Shown: positions 44,913-53,510, counted from the stretch's first letter. The stretch is 64,000 nucleotides of DNA from Sphingomonas sp. YR710 (GCF_900101455.1 NZ_FMZJ01000002.1:186001-250000); one strand, 5' to 3'. Notes: generated by a model not told the origin, from the sequence alone. Program-made: numbers and translations.

Positions 44913-45134
44913 ATGGCGACGCTGGGTGAATGGCTGGATGAAGAGAACGTGCCGGTCGTCGTCTTTGCCGTGCGCATCGGTCGATCTCCGCAGGCTGTGC
45001 GGCGGTACGTGAACGGTGAGAGGATCCCGGACAGGGAAACCATGCCGCTGATTGTCGCTGAGACGGGCGGCAAGGTCACAGCGAACGATTTCTTCGGGAT
45101 CGGCACGTCGTCTTCCGCAGAGGAGGCCGCGTAG
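44913..45134 (+). CDS. Cro-like helix-turn-helix regulator
   Basis: A 73-residue DNA-binding protein with the HTH VVVFAVRIGRSPQAVRRYVNG followed by a small tail. It is the first gene after the rightward promoter with ribosome site GGAGG, opposite the repressor, as expected for Cro. It ends in GAGGAGGCCGCGTAG, part of a direct repeat that recurs at 45587. Confidence 0.85.
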   Translation: MATLGEWLDEENVPVVVFAVRIGRSPQAVRRYVNGERIPDRETMPLIVAETGGKVTANDFFGIGTSSSAEEAA

Positions 45135-45603
45135 ATGGGCGATCTCGGAAACGCGGGGCGCGTTGCCCGCTCTTCAGGCTGTGCCTGTATCCTTACGCAA
45201 TTCGAGCACGCCGTTGGCTGCCTCGGACAAAGCGAGCAACAGGTTGGCGGGCAGCCGGAAGCCCATCGGGCCGACCTGCTCGCTGACAACCAGCATATCG
45301 GCGCCGCCATTGGTGCCTGGCCGCAGCAGGATCTCGGAAATCCCGTCAACGATCCGATCCGCGCCACCTTCCATGGTGACGGCGACGCTCGCGAGTTTGT
45401 TGGCGAGGGCCAGAGCGGTTGCGCCGTCCATCCGGACGGTGCGCAGTCGCCCGTCGATCGGCACGCGCAGGGCAACGATCCCGCGATCGGCCGTAACCTC
45501 CATTGGTTGACCTTTGTTGATGGCCATTGGGTTCCCCTTTCATGCTGCCCGGCGGGATGTCGGGGCATGGACCGCGGGCTGTCAAGGGAGGCCGCGTAGA
45601 TGG
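45122..45603. repeat. 17-base direct repeat flanking an opposite-strand gene
   Basis: GGAGGCCGCGTAGATGG occurs at 45122-45138 (end of the cro gene) and again at 45587-45603. Between the copies lies the minus-strand gene 45174-45527. The repeat suggests a tandem duplication or insertion event of a 465-base unit. Confidence 0.8.
45174..45527 (-). CDS. Opposite-strand early gene A, 117 aa
   Basis: A 117-residue alpha/beta protein encoded against the rightward operon, just after cro. It has a strong ribosome site (AAGGGGAA). The stretch VRMDGATALALANKL recurs in weaker form (VRMDFVQALFLLSTL) in gene B. No domain recognised. Expression should be independent of the lytic operon, so it may be a lysogenic moron gene. 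Confidence 0.7.
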   Translation of the reverse strand: MAINKGQPMEVTADRGIVALRVPIDGRLRTVRMDGATALALANKLASVAVTMEGGADRIVDGISEILLRPGTNGGADMLVVSEQVGPMGFRLPANLLLALSEAANGVLELRKDTGTA

Positions 45604-45611
45604 CCACCGGG

Positions 45612-45890
45612 TCAACAAAGCGGGTTGTCGCGGATCGCGCGCGGATCGTCCGGAAAGGATGTTCCGGTGTCGAGTTGGATCGCCTTGAGCGTGGAGAGCA
45701 GGAACAATGCCTGAACGAAATCCATCCGGACCTCATGAAAACCGTCCGGATTGCGAAACTGAACCGCGAGCTGATCGGGGCGCCGCTTCGCATCCAGTTC
45801 GATCCGGCATCCCAGTATATGATCCGCGCGTACCGGCCGGACGGCCGCGCCGGTAGCAAATTCGCCGTAAATTCTCGCGGTTTCCGACAT
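45612..45890 (-). CDS. Opposite-strand early gene B, 92 aa
   Basis: A 92-residue protein on the same strand as gene A with ribosome site GGGGAAAG. The PDGFHEVRMDFVQALFL stretch resembles the corresponding region of gene A, so the pair may be diverged paralogues. No family recognised. The upstream hairpin at 45936-45962 lies near its promoter region. Confidence 0.65.
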   Translation of the reverse strand: MSETARIYGEFATGAAVRPVRADHILGCRIELDAKRRPDQLAVQFRNPDGFHEVRMDFVQALFLLSTLKAIQLDTGTSFPDDPRAIRDNPLC

Positions 45891-45935
45891 CGTCTTTCCC
45901 CTTCGGTCGCTGTTCGCACCACGACTGTAGCCGAT

Positions 45936-45962
45936 GCCGGGGGCGAGACAATCGCCCCCGGC
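45936..45962. terminator. Strong hairpin without U-tract, between divergent phage genes
   Basis: GCCGGGGGCGA (45936-45946) pairs perfectly with TCGCCCCCGGC (45952-45962), loop five bases. There is no T-tract on either strand, so factor-independent termination is doubtful; a structural or attenuation role in the rightward transcript is possible. Confidence 0.5.
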
Positions 45963-45976
45963 GAAGGCGCATAGCC

Positions 45977-46234
45977 ATGGGCTGGGGGGCCATCATCGAC
46001 TTCCTGATCGGCGGTGTGACCGTCGTCGCCGGGATGACTTTCGCCACGATCGCGATTGTCTGGATCGGCGAGCAGACCGGAATCGCGATCGACCAGATGT
46101 TCGGCGTTGGCGGCCCGTGGGAGGCGGAGCGGCGGCGCGAAGAGCAGCCCCCCCATCCGGCTGACGAAGACAGGCGGCGCTTCGGCGCTGATGCGATATG
46201 TGCCGTTGTGGACCATGCGGAGCCTTCTGCATGA
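45977..46234 (+). CDS. Small phage membrane protein, 85 aa
   Basis: An 85-residue protein with one hydrophobic N-terminal segment (about 5-32) and an acidic, charged tail. It overlaps the next gene by four bases. Function unknown. Confidence 0.65.
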   Translation: MGWGAIIDFLIGGVTVVAGMTFATIAIVWIGEQTGIAIDQMFGVGGPWEAERRREEQPPHPADEDRRRFGADAICAVVDHAEPSA

Positions 46235-46713
46235 GTGCGGTGCAGCAAATCCACGGCAAGCGGCGATCATTTGCCGTTTCTGACGCGCTTTCCACGCTGG
46301 GCGCCGACCTGGCGAAGATCCGCGAGGAAGACGGGCTGACCTGGGCCGATGTCGGCCGGGTGCTCGGCAAGTCGGACGATCGCGCGGCGGACTATGCCAA
46401 GGCGATCAGCGAAATGCCGGTCTCGGCGTTCCTGCTCGGCCTGCGCGAATGGAACGGCCGGTTCGGCGGGCGGGTGCTGGCGATGATCGGCCAGCAGATC
46501 GGCCCGCTCTCCAGCGCCGACATGAGCGACAATGAGCGGCTCAGCCATCTGCTGCACCTCGCGCACCTGCTGAGCCTGGCCTTGCTCGATGACGGGCAGG
46601 TCGACGACGGCGAATTGCGCGGGATCGGATCGGCGGCGCTGGACAATGCGGCGCGCGGGATCGCGGCGCTGCGCACGCGGCTCGCCGCGATCGAAGCGAC
46701 CTTGGAGGAGTGA
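46231..46713 (+). CDS. Helix-turn-helix phage regulator, 160 aa
   Basis: A 160-residue helical protein. The segment LAKIREEDGLTWADVGRVLGKSDDRAADYAKAIS (about 27-60) looks like a Cro/C1-type helix-turn-helix, and the rest is long helices. Position in the early operon after cro suggests a CII-like activator or replication regulator, inferred from place only. The start at 46231 is fixed by the ATGA overlap. Confidence 0.7.
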   Translation: MSAVQQIHGKRRSFAVSDALSTLGADLAKIREEDGLTWADVGRVLGKSDDRAADYAKAISEMPVSAFLLGLREWNGRFGGRVLAMIGQQIGPLSSADMSDNERLSHLLHLAHLLSLALLDDGQVDDGELRGIGSAALDNAARGIAALRTRLAAIEATLEE

Positions 46714-46718
46714 GGGAT

Positions 46719-47324
46719 ATGGGGGGATTTCGTGTTGCCGAACGTCTGCTGACCGATCGGATCGCCCGCGCCACCGGCGACGATCTGATCCGCGTCGTGC
46801 AGATGGATCGATATGGCACGTCGCGCGGCGTGAACAATCGCGGGCAATTGCTGCTCGCCAACTGGATCATGGAATATCCGGCGGATCGCGAGATCCTGTT
46901 CGATGGCCGCGGCTTCGATGTCGAGCGGCTGATCGCGGGCGAGCTGCTGCCGGGCAACATGACGGCCGCGATCATCGAGATGATCACCGCCAACGCCGTG
47001 ATGATCGGCCACTGGCAACAAAGATTGACGATAGACGAACCCCGCGCCGGCCGAGACGTCGGCATCCGAGCGGCGCGGGCAGGCGATGATGCGGAGATGA
47101 TAGCCACCCCCGCCGCATCATCGCCGACCCTTTTGACGATCGACCGTCCGGTCTGCCGCCTGGGCGAACGCACGCATGGGCCATTGTTCGAGGCGCATCG
47201 CACCCCGGGCGGTGCGATCCTGCTGGCCGGCATGGGCGTTGCGCTCACGCTCGATGAAGGCATGGCGACGGTGGCGCGCGACGCGCTGACCCGCGCGCTC
47301 GATGCCCGCAAGGCGGTGCAGTGA
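46719..47324 (+). CDS. Phage hypothetical protein, 201 aa
   Basis: A 201-residue protein. Its N-terminal half (FRVAERLLTDRIARATGDDL) is helical with no known motif; the middle is low complexity with Ala/Arg, and the C terminus has a helix near LDEGMATVARDALTRALDA. The ATG at 46719 has ribosome site GGAG; a GTG at 46710 is possible. Coupled to the next gene. Confidence 0.65.
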   Translation: MGGFRVAERLLTDRIARATGDDLIRVVQMDRYGTSRGVNNRGQLLLANWIMEYPADREILFDGRGFDVERLIAGELLPGNMTAAIIEMITANAVMIGHWQQRLTIDEPRAGRDVGIRAARAGDDAEMIATPAASSPTLLTIDRPVCRLGERTHGPLFEAHRTPGGAILLAGMGVALTLDEGMATVARDALTRALDARKAVQ

Positions 47325-47950
47325 TGGCAAGCCTTGCCATCTTGCCGCCGGCGCCCGCGCCGGTGCAGCCGGGCTTTGCCTCGGCGTTCGTCCAGGGCCT
47401 GTCGGGCACCGGCATCGCGATCTGCCAGATCGCGGCGCTCGATGCGTGGGTGGCGGCGGCGCGCGAAGGCGAGACATTCCTCTATGCGAAGGGCTGCGGC
47501 CTGCCGAAGTGGTCGAAGGTGCCGGCGCGGGTGCGCACGCTGGGCGATGCCGGGTTCGTCACCCTGCGGCAGGTGCACCAGGCGGAATTCGATACCGATT
47601 TCCTTGTGCGGCGCACGGCGCTGCCCTGGGTGGCCGATGTCGGGCCGGTGCCGTGCTCGGCCGGCGCTTTCGATCGGATGGCCAGCGACCGCCAGCGCGA
47701 CGCCGAGGCGGCGATGCTGCTCGGCCTGCTGGGCACGGCGGCGTCACTCGATGCGCCCTGCCCGTCCAACGCATGGCTGGCCGGCCGGATCGGCTGCTGC
47801 CCCGATCGGGTGAAGCGGCTGTTCGACGTGCTGATCAATGCCGGTTCGATCCGGCGCCGCCATTCCGAATGGGAGCCCGGCCGGATCGTGACGATCGTCG
47901 CGACCGGCCGCGAAACCGGCACCGATGGGGGGGGAGCGATCCGTGGTTAG
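47324..47950 (+). CDS. Winged-helix phage protein, 208 aa
   Basis: A 208-residue protein with a C-terminal winged-helix stretch (PSNAWLAGRIGCCPDRVKRL, then LINAGSIRRR and GRIVTIVATGRETG). The same pattern, ending RVVTIVATGKST, is in the gene at 53507-53950. The N-terminal half has ALDAWVAAAREG and a DAGFVTLRQVHQ strand. A role in transcription or replication initiation is possible but not shown. Confidence 0.65.
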   Translation: MASLAILPPAPAPVQPGFASAFVQGLSGTGIAICQIAALDAWVAAAREGETFLYAKGCGLPKWSKVPARVRTLGDAGFVTLRQVHQAEFDTDFLVRRTALPWVADVGPVPCSAGAFDRMASDRQRDAEAAMLLGLLGTAASLDAPCPSNAWLAGRIGCCPDRVKRLFDVLINAGSIRRRHSEWEPGRIVTIVATGRETGTDGGGAIRG

Positions 47951-47968
47951 CCGGATGGGTGGGCGCAA

Positions 47969-48604
47969 ATGAGCGCGCCGCGCGTCCTCGTCGCCTGCGA
48001 ATTCTCAGGCACGGTTCGGAACGCCTTTCTGTCGCGTGGCTATGATGCATGGTCGTGTGACCTGTTGCCGTCAGAGGATGGCAGCAACCGGCATATCGTG
48101 GGCGATGCGCGCGATCATCTGAACGATGGGTGGGACCTTCTGATGGTCGCCCATCCGCCCTGCACGAGGCTCTGCAATTCCGGCGTGCGCTGGCTGAGCA
48201 CCCCGCCGCCGGGGCGTTCGCTCCCCGAGATGTGGCGCGAGCTTGATGAAGCGGCCGATCTGTTCTCGACGTTCTGGTCGGCGCCGATCGAGCGGATCGC
48301 CATCGAAAATCCGGTCATGCACCGGCACGCGAAGGAACGGATCAGGGATTACCGCCACTTCGCGCAATCGATCCAGCCTTGGCAGTTCGGCCACCCCGAA
48401 ACCAAACGCACCTGCCTTTGGCTCAAAAACCTGCCCTCGCTGACGCCGACGAACGTCGTCGCCGGGCGCGAAGCACGAGTGCACCGGATGGCGGGCAATC
48501 GCAACCGGCGCCACGAGCGGTCGCGCTTCTTCTCAGGTGTGGCCGAAGCGATGGCCGATCAGTGGGGCCGATACATGCTGTTTGGTCAGAGGCAGGCGGC
48601 ATGA
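47969..48604 (+). CDS. Small C5-cytosine DNA methyltransferase-like protein
   Basis: A 211-residue protein with C5-cytosine methyltransferase motifs: motif I LVACEFSGTVRNAF, a Pro-Cys catalytic loop in AHPPCTRLCNSG (near residue 65), and ENPV (motif VI) near 115. Typical Dcm enzymes have about 300-400 residues with a target-recognition domain; here the region after ENPV is short, so target recognition may be reduced or supplied by another protein. It may methylate phage DNA against host restriction. Confidence 0.8.
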   Translation: MSAPRVLVACEFSGTVRNAFLSRGYDAWSCDLLPSEDGSNRHIVGDARDHLNDGWDLLMVAHPPCTRLCNSGVRWLSTPPPGRSLPEMWRELDEAADLFSTFWSAPIERIAIENPVMHRHAKERIRDYRHFAQSIQPWQFGHPETKRTCLWLKNLPSLTPTNVVAGREARVHRMAGNRNRRHERSRFFSGVAEAMADQWGRYMLFGQRQAA

Positions 48605-48801
48605 CCGCGAGCGTCTCGCGTGAGGGCATTGCCCTCTACCTCGAAAGCGAAGCGGATGCCGTGCGCAGCGGCGCCGGGCTTGGCGTCTCGCCCGAGGCGA
48701 TCGACTTCGCGCGCCACCGGCTGCGCGCCATCGCCGGCAACCTGCGGGCCGGTCTCGATCTGCCCGACCCCGTCATCACCAAGAGCGAGGTGTCCGAATG
48801 A
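48601..48801 (+). CDS. Small phage protein, 66 aa
   Basis: A 66-residue mainly helical protein overlapping its neighbours by four bases on both sides (ATGA at 48601 and 48798). It has no catalytic motif. It is probably an accessory of the neighbouring modification genes by position only. Confidence 0.65.
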   Translation: MTASVSREGIALYLESEADAVRSGAGLGVSPEAIDFARHRLRAIAGNLRAGLDLPDPVITKSEVSE

Positions 48802-49907
48802 CCGGCTCCAAGATTGAATGGACGGGGGAGACGTGGAACCCCATCGTCGGCTGCTCGCTCGAATCTCCGGGCTGCAAGCTCTGCTACGCGATGCGCGACG
48901 CCTATCGAAAGCAGTTCCACCCGAACGCGAAGATCGCCGCGAAATATGAGGGCGTGGCGACGAATGTGAACGGCCATATCGTGTGGACCGGCCGGCTGAA
49001 CTTCTCCGAAGATGCGCTGAGCATCCCGCTGCGCAAGCGGAAGCCGACGACATGGTTCGTCAACAGCATGTCGGACCTGTTTCATCCCGACGTGACCGAC
49101 GAACAGATCGACCGCGTGTTCGCTGTGATGACAATGACTCCGCACCATACATATCAGGTGCTGACCAAGCGTTCGGAGCGGATGCGGGATTATCTGACGA
49201 CTTTCGAGGATCGACCAGAACAATTCGGAGAAGCGCTAGCGAAGATTGTTCTGGCAGCGGGCCTGGCGCGAGACGAGGGAATTGCAGCGCTCGATGCAAT
49301 GCACTGGCCGCTTCCCAACGTCTGGCTTGGTGTTTCGGTCGAGGATCAGCGACGCGCCGATGAACGGATACCCAACCTGCTGGCGACGCCGGCGGCCGTG
49401 CGGTTTCTGTCGATGGAGCCGTTGCTGGGGCCTGTCGATCTGAACAGTTCTCTGGGCGGAACGCGGTGGATCGGCGGGCAGCGCGGATGCGCAGGTTCAC
49501 CCGAGCGCAACGGCGCGATGCACCACGGGACGGGTGCTCCAGATTGCCCGCGCCATCTCCACCACCATCACGATGACCGCTGTCAGCCTGGGCTCGACTG
49601 GATAATCGTCGGCGGCGAAAGTGGTCCCGGCGCGCGCCCGATGCATCCAGATTGGGCGCGGAAGATCCGGGACGATTGCTCGGCGGCCAATGTGCCGATG
49701 TTCTTCAAGCAATGGGGCGAGTGGGAACCGCGCGACGAATGGTCGCCTGATCTGCGATTGCCCATGGTCGCCATCAAGGTCGACGGTTCTCAGGTACCGC
49801 ACGATGTCGCGCCTCAGGATGTCGGTGGTTGCCGCATGGCACGGGTCGGCAAGAAAGCTGCCGGACGGCTGCTCGATAGCGTCCAGCATGACGGGATGCC
49901 GGGATGA
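48798..49907 (+). CDS. DUF5131 (phage Gp37/Gp68) protein, radical-SAM-like
   Basis: A 369-residue member of the phage Gp37/Gp68 family. Cysteines in GCSLESPGCKLCYAM (C-x6-C-x2-C) could bind an Fe-S cluster in the manner of a radical-SAM enzyme. Further conserved blocks are WFVNSMSDLFHPDV, YQVLTKRSERM, NVWLGVSVED, FLSMEPLLGP, DWIIVGGESGPGARPMH and FFKQWGEW. A Cys/His-rich insertion (about 225-270) may bind zinc. No reaction is known for the family. Confidence 0.85.
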   Translation: MTGSKIEWTGETWNPIVGCSLESPGCKLCYAMRDAYRKQFHPNAKIAAKYEGVATNVNGHIVWTGRLNFSEDALSIPLRKRKPTTWFVNSMSDLFHPDVTDEQIDRVFAVMTMTPHHTYQVLTKRSERMRDYLTTFEDRPEQFGEALAKIVLAAGLARDEGIAALDAMHWPLPNVWLGVSVEDQRRADERIPNLLATPAAVRFLSMEPLLGPVDLNSSLGGTRWIGGQRGCAGSPERNGAMHHGTGAPDCPRHLHHHHDDRCQPGLDWIIVGGESGPGARPMHPDWARKIRDDCSAANVPMFFKQWGEWEPRDEWSPDLRLPMVAIKVDGSQVPHDVAPQDVGGCRMARVGKKAAGRLLDSVQHDGMPG

Positions 49908-50362
49908 CTGCCGACCTTTTCCAGGCAGATGCCGATCGCCTTACGGCGATATCGCTGTGGCAGCCTTACGCGTCGGCGATCCCGCTTGGCCTGAAGGCGA
50001 TCGAGACTCGCCATTGGAAGACGCGGCATCGCGGCGAAATCGCGATCCATGCCGCCCGGAAATGGGATGGTGAGAATCGCCCCTTTGCCTCCATCGAGCA
50101 CACCCTTGGGCGATTGCCCGCGCCCCTGCCCCTCGGCGCGATCGTCGCTGTCGCTACTTTGGTCGACATACGGCCCACCGACGAACTGAAGCTGAGTGTC
50201 TCGGCGATCGAGCGGCTGTACGGCAATTATGAGCCCGGCCGGTACGGATGGATGCTGGAGAATGTCCGCCCATTGCGCGAGCCGGTGGGCTGCATCGGCC
50301 GCCAGTCGCTCTGGACGCTCGATGCTGAAGTGACGGCAGCCGTGCGGGCGCAACTATCATGA
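49904..50362 (+). CDS. ASCH/PUA-like nucleic-acid-binding protein
   Basis: A 152-residue beta-barrel-type protein: AISLWQPYASAIPLGLKAIETRHWKT is the ASCH entry motif (Pro, Trp and Lys/Glu-Thr-Arg), followed by RGEIAIHAARK and a GAIVAVATLVD strand. ASCH domains are of the PUA superfamily and bind modified or single-stranded nucleic acid. It overlaps both neighbours, which places it in the modification island. Confidence 0.82.
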   Translation: MTADLFQADADRLTAISLWQPYASAIPLGLKAIETRHWKTRHRGEIAIHAARKWDGENRPFASIEHTLGRLPAPLPLGAIVAVATLVDIRPTDELKLSVSAIERLYGNYEPGRYGWMLENVRPLREPVGCIGRQSLWTLDAEVTAAVRAQLS

Positions 50363-50784
50363 TCGCCCCCGTGCGCATCCAGCTCCGCCGCGCCGCCGGA
50401 TGGCGGATGCCGCGCAACACCGTGAAGGTGGATCGCTCGACCAAATGGGGCAATCCTTTCCGGGTTAAGGATATCGTCTGGCTTGCGGTCGCGATGGGCT
50501 TCAGGGGCGATCTCGCCGGCCGGCGGGCTGCCGCAGTCGAGCTGCACCGCCGCTGGCTGGGCCTGCCGCCCAAGGATGGCCCGATGCGCAGTGCCGTCCA
50601 GGGCGTGGCGACGAATATCCAGATCCTGTTGAACGGCAACACGATCGAGTGCCCGGCCCCGCCGACGATCGCTGAGATCGTGGCCGAACTACGCGGCAAG
50701 GATATCGGTTGCTGGTGTGGCGCCGATGGCCCCTGCCACGGCGATACCTTGCTTGAGATCGCGAACCGCGAGGTGGCGGCATGA
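50359..50784 (+). CDS. DUF4326 protein
   Basis: A 141-residue protein with the family pattern: RAAGWRMPRNTVKVDRSTKWGNPF at the start and DIGCWCGADGPCHGDTLLEIAN near the C terminus, where CWC and CHGD form a likely metal or ligand site. Function of DUF4326 is unproven; it often neighbours phage replication or modification genes. It is coupled upstream and downstream. Confidence 0.85.
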   Translation: MIAPVRIQLRRAAGWRMPRNTVKVDRSTKWGNPFRVKDIVWLAVAMGFRGDLAGRRAAAVELHRRWLGLPPKDGPMRSAVQGVATNIQILLNGNTIECPAPPTIAEIVAELRGKDIGCWCGADGPCHGDTLLEIANREVAA

Positions 50785-53510
50785 ACGCCTTCGCGCCCCT
50801 GCTGCAAAGCACCGCGCTCCAGAACGTCGATTATCTCGACTTCCTGCGCGCCAAGATCGCGGCGGCGCCGTCCTTCGGTGCCGATGTCGCCGCGTGGGGC
50901 GATTACCGGATCAATCCGATCCTGAAACCGCATCAGGCGGCGATCGTCCGATGGGCGATCGAGGGTGGCCGGCGCGCGATCTTTGCGCGTTTCGGGCTGG
51001 GCAAGAGCGTGATGCAGCTCGAAATCTGCCGCATCCTGCGCACGTGGACGGGTGATCGCGCTTTGATCGTCTGCCCGCTCGGCGTGCGGCAGGAATTTGC
51101 GCGCGATGCGGCGATGCTGGGGATCGCGACGCGCTTCGCCCGCAGCTCGGCCGCGATACTCGACCATGAACGCGCGCTGTCGGCCGAGGCCGGATGCGAG
51201 GGCGCGCGGTTCGACGGGATCTGGCTGACCAATTACGAATCGGTCCGCGATGGCAAGATCGATGTGGCCGGCCTGTTTTCGATCGCGACGCTCGACGAGG
51301 CGAGCTGCCTGCGCGGCTTCGGCGGCACGAAGACGTTCCGCGAATTCATGCGGCTGTTCGATGGCGTGCCGTACAAGTTCGTCGCCACCGCCACGCCGAG
51401 CCCGAACGAATATATCGAGCTGCTGGCCTATGCCGCGTTCCTCGAGGTGATGGATGTCGGCCAGGCGAAGACGCGGTTCTTCAAGCGCAACAGCGAGAAG
51501 GCCGATCAGCTTACCATCCATCCGCACAAGGAAGCCGAATTCTGGCATTGGGTGAATAGCTGGGCGGCGTTCGTGCAGAAGCCGAGCGACCTGGGTTTTT
51601 CCGACGAAGGCTATGATCTGCCGCCGATCGAGGTGCGCTGGCACGAGGTGGCCACCGATCATGCGCAGGCCGGTTTCGAAAAGAGCGGGCAGGGCCGGCT
51701 GCTGAAGGCCGACGCGATCGGCGTGGTCGACGCGAGCCGCGAGAAGCGCGACAGCCTAAGCGCGCGCGTGGCGAAGATGATGGAGCTGCGCGCCGAAGAT
51801 CCGGACGCGCACCGGCTGCTGTGGCACGATCTGGAGGCCGAGCGGGCGGCGATCGAGGCGGCGATCCCGAATGTCGTGTCGGTCTACGGCACGCAGGATC
51901 TCGACGCGCGCGAGCGGGCGATCATCGCCTTTTCGGATGGCGAGGTGCGCGAGCTGGCGGCCAAGCCGGTGCTCGCCGGATCGGGATGCAATTTCCAGCG
52001 GCATTGCCACTGGGCGATATTCCTGGGCATCGGTTTCAAGTTCAACGATTTCGTCCAGGCGATCCACCGTATCCAGCGGTTCCTGCAGCCGCATCCCGTG
52101 CGCATCGACCTGATCTACAGCGAGGCCGAGCGCGCGGTGCGCGCCCGCCTGGAGGAGAAATGGCGCCGGCACGACGAGACGGCCGAGCGGATGAGCGAGA
52201 TCATCCGGACCTACGGCCTGGGCCTGATCGGCGCCGGCGACGTGCTGGCGCGGACGATCAGCGCCGGCGAGGATCCTTTGGTCGAACAGGGCACGCCGCT
52301 TCCCGGATCGGCGGTACCGGCATGGCGCGTGGCGAACCGCGACACCGTGATCGAGACGCGATCGATGGCGAGCGACAGCGTCGGCCTGATCGTGACCAGC
52401 ATCCCGTTTTCCACGCAGTATGAATATACGCCGAGCTACAACGATTTCGGCCATACCGACGACAATGCGCATTTCTTCGCGCAGATGGACTATCTGACGC
52501 CCGAGCTGTTGCGAGTCCTGCAGCCCGGCCGGGTCGCCGCGATCCACGTCAAGGATCGGATACGGCCGGGGGGGATGGACGGCCTCGGCTTCCAGACGGT
52601 CGATCCGTTCCATAGCCAGTGCATCGATCATTACCGGGCGCACGGCTTTGCCTATCTCGGCATGATCACCGTCGTCACCGACGTGGTGCGCGAGAATAAC
52701 CAGACCTATCGGCTCGGGTGGAGCGAGAAGGCCAAGGATGGCACCCGCATGGGCGTGGGCATGCCCGAATATGTGCTGCTGTTCCGCAAGGCCCAGACCG
52801 ATCGCTCGCGCGGCTATGCCGACGATCCGGTGACCAAGACGAAGCCCTTGTGTCTGGCGCCGGATGGCGAGGCGGTGCCGTGGGACGAGGCGATGGCGGC
52901 CGAAAAGGATGGCGGCCCCGATCTGTGGCCGATCCCGGGCAGCGGCTTCAGCCGGGCGAAATGGCAGATCGACGCATCGGGCTATTGGCGATCGTCCGGC
53001 GATCGTCTGCTGACCATCGACGATTTCGCCGGACTGCCGCACGATGCGATCTACCGGCTGTTTCGCGGGCACAGCTTTGCCACCGTCTATGATTATGACG
53101 CGCATGTGCTGATCAGCGAGCAGATGGAGGCCAAGGCCGCCTTGCCGACCGATTTCGCGCTATTGCCGGCGCAGAGCTGGCACCCGCAGGTATGGACCGA
53201 CGTCGCCCGCATGCGGACGCTGAACGGCGAGCAATCGGCCAAGGGACGCGAGATGCACCTGTGCCCGCTCCAGTTCGACATCGTCGACCGGCTGATCGAG
53301 GATCGCAGCATGCCGGGCGAGCTGGTCTATGATCCGTTCGGCGGGCTGATGACGGTGCCGTTGCGGGCCGTGAAGCTCGGCCGGCGCGGTGCCGCGGCCG
53401 AGCTGAACCCCGGCTATTTCGCCGACGGCGTGCGCATTCTGCGTGAAGCGGATGCGGGGCGCGCCACGGGCAGCCTGTTCGATCTCCTGGCGGTGGAGGA
53501 TGCGGCATGA
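50781..53510 (+). CDS. Helicase and DNA methyltransferase fusion protein
   Basis: A 909-residue fusion. Residues about 45-470 form a SNF2/SF2-type ATPase: Walker A FGLGKS (71-76), LDEAS (171-175), TATP (203-206) and a motif VI-like HRIQRF (429-434). Residues about 515-890 are a DNA amino-methyltransferase of the beta order: catalytic motif IV reads TSIPF (539-543) where (S/D/N)PP(Y/F) is normal, then motif I-like DPFGGLMTVP (851-860) near the C terminus. It could translocate on DNA while modifying it. The target base cannot be read. All neighbours overlap by four bases. Confidence 0.85.
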   Translation: MNAFAPLLQSTALQNVDYLDFLRAKIAAAPSFGADVAAWGDYRINPILKPHQAAIVRWAIEGGRRAIFARFGLGKSVMQLEICRILRTWTGDRALIVCPLGVRQEFARDAAMLGIATRFARSSAAILDHERALSAEAGCEGARFDGIWLTNYESVRDGKIDVAGLFSIATLDEASCLRGFGGTKTFREFMRLFDGVPYKFVATATPSPNEYIELLAYAAFLEVMDVGQAKTRFFKRNSEKADQLTIHPHKEAEFWHWVNSWAAFVQKPSDLGFSDEGYDLPPIEVRWHEVATDHAQAGFEKSGQGRLLKADAIGVVDASREKRDSLSARVAKMMELRAEDPDAHRLLWHDLEAERAAIEAAIPNVVSVYGTQDLDARERAIIAFSDGEVRELAAKPVLAGSGCNFQRHCHWAIFLGIGFKFNDFVQAIHRIQRFLQPHPVRIDLIYSEAERAVRARLEEKWRRHDETAERMSEIIRTYGLGLIGAGDVLARTISAGEDPLVEQGTPLPGSAVPAWRVANRDTVIETRSMASDSVGLIVTSIPFSTQYEYTPSYNDFGHTDDNAHFFAQMDYLTPELLRVLQPGRVAAIHVKDRIRPGGMDGLGFQTVDPFHSQCIDHYRAHGFAYLGMITVVTDVVRENNQTYRLGWSEKAKDGTRMGVGMPEYVLLFRKAQTDRSRGYADDPVTKTKPLCLAPDGEAVPWDEAMAAEKDGGPDLWPIPGSGFSRAKWQIDASGYWRSSGDRLLTIDDFAGLPHDAIYRLFRGHSFATVYDYDAHVLISEQMEAKAALPTDFALLPAQSWHPQVWTDVARMRTLNGEQSAKGREMHLCPLQFDIVDRLIEDRSMPGELVYDPFGGLMTVPLRAVKLGRRGAAAELNPGYFADGVRILREADAGRATGSLFDLLAVEDAA

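Noticed and set aside
45135-45974. Two plus-strand frames following cro
   Set aside because: They abut neatly (TAG-ATG) only because of the 17-base repeat; composition is unlike a protein, and the minus-strand genes have better ribosome sites and sequence pattern.
51756-53105. 449-codon minus-strand frame opposite the helicase-methyltransferase
   Set aside because: Rich in His/Arg/Gln with no domain, antisense to a protein with clear motifs.
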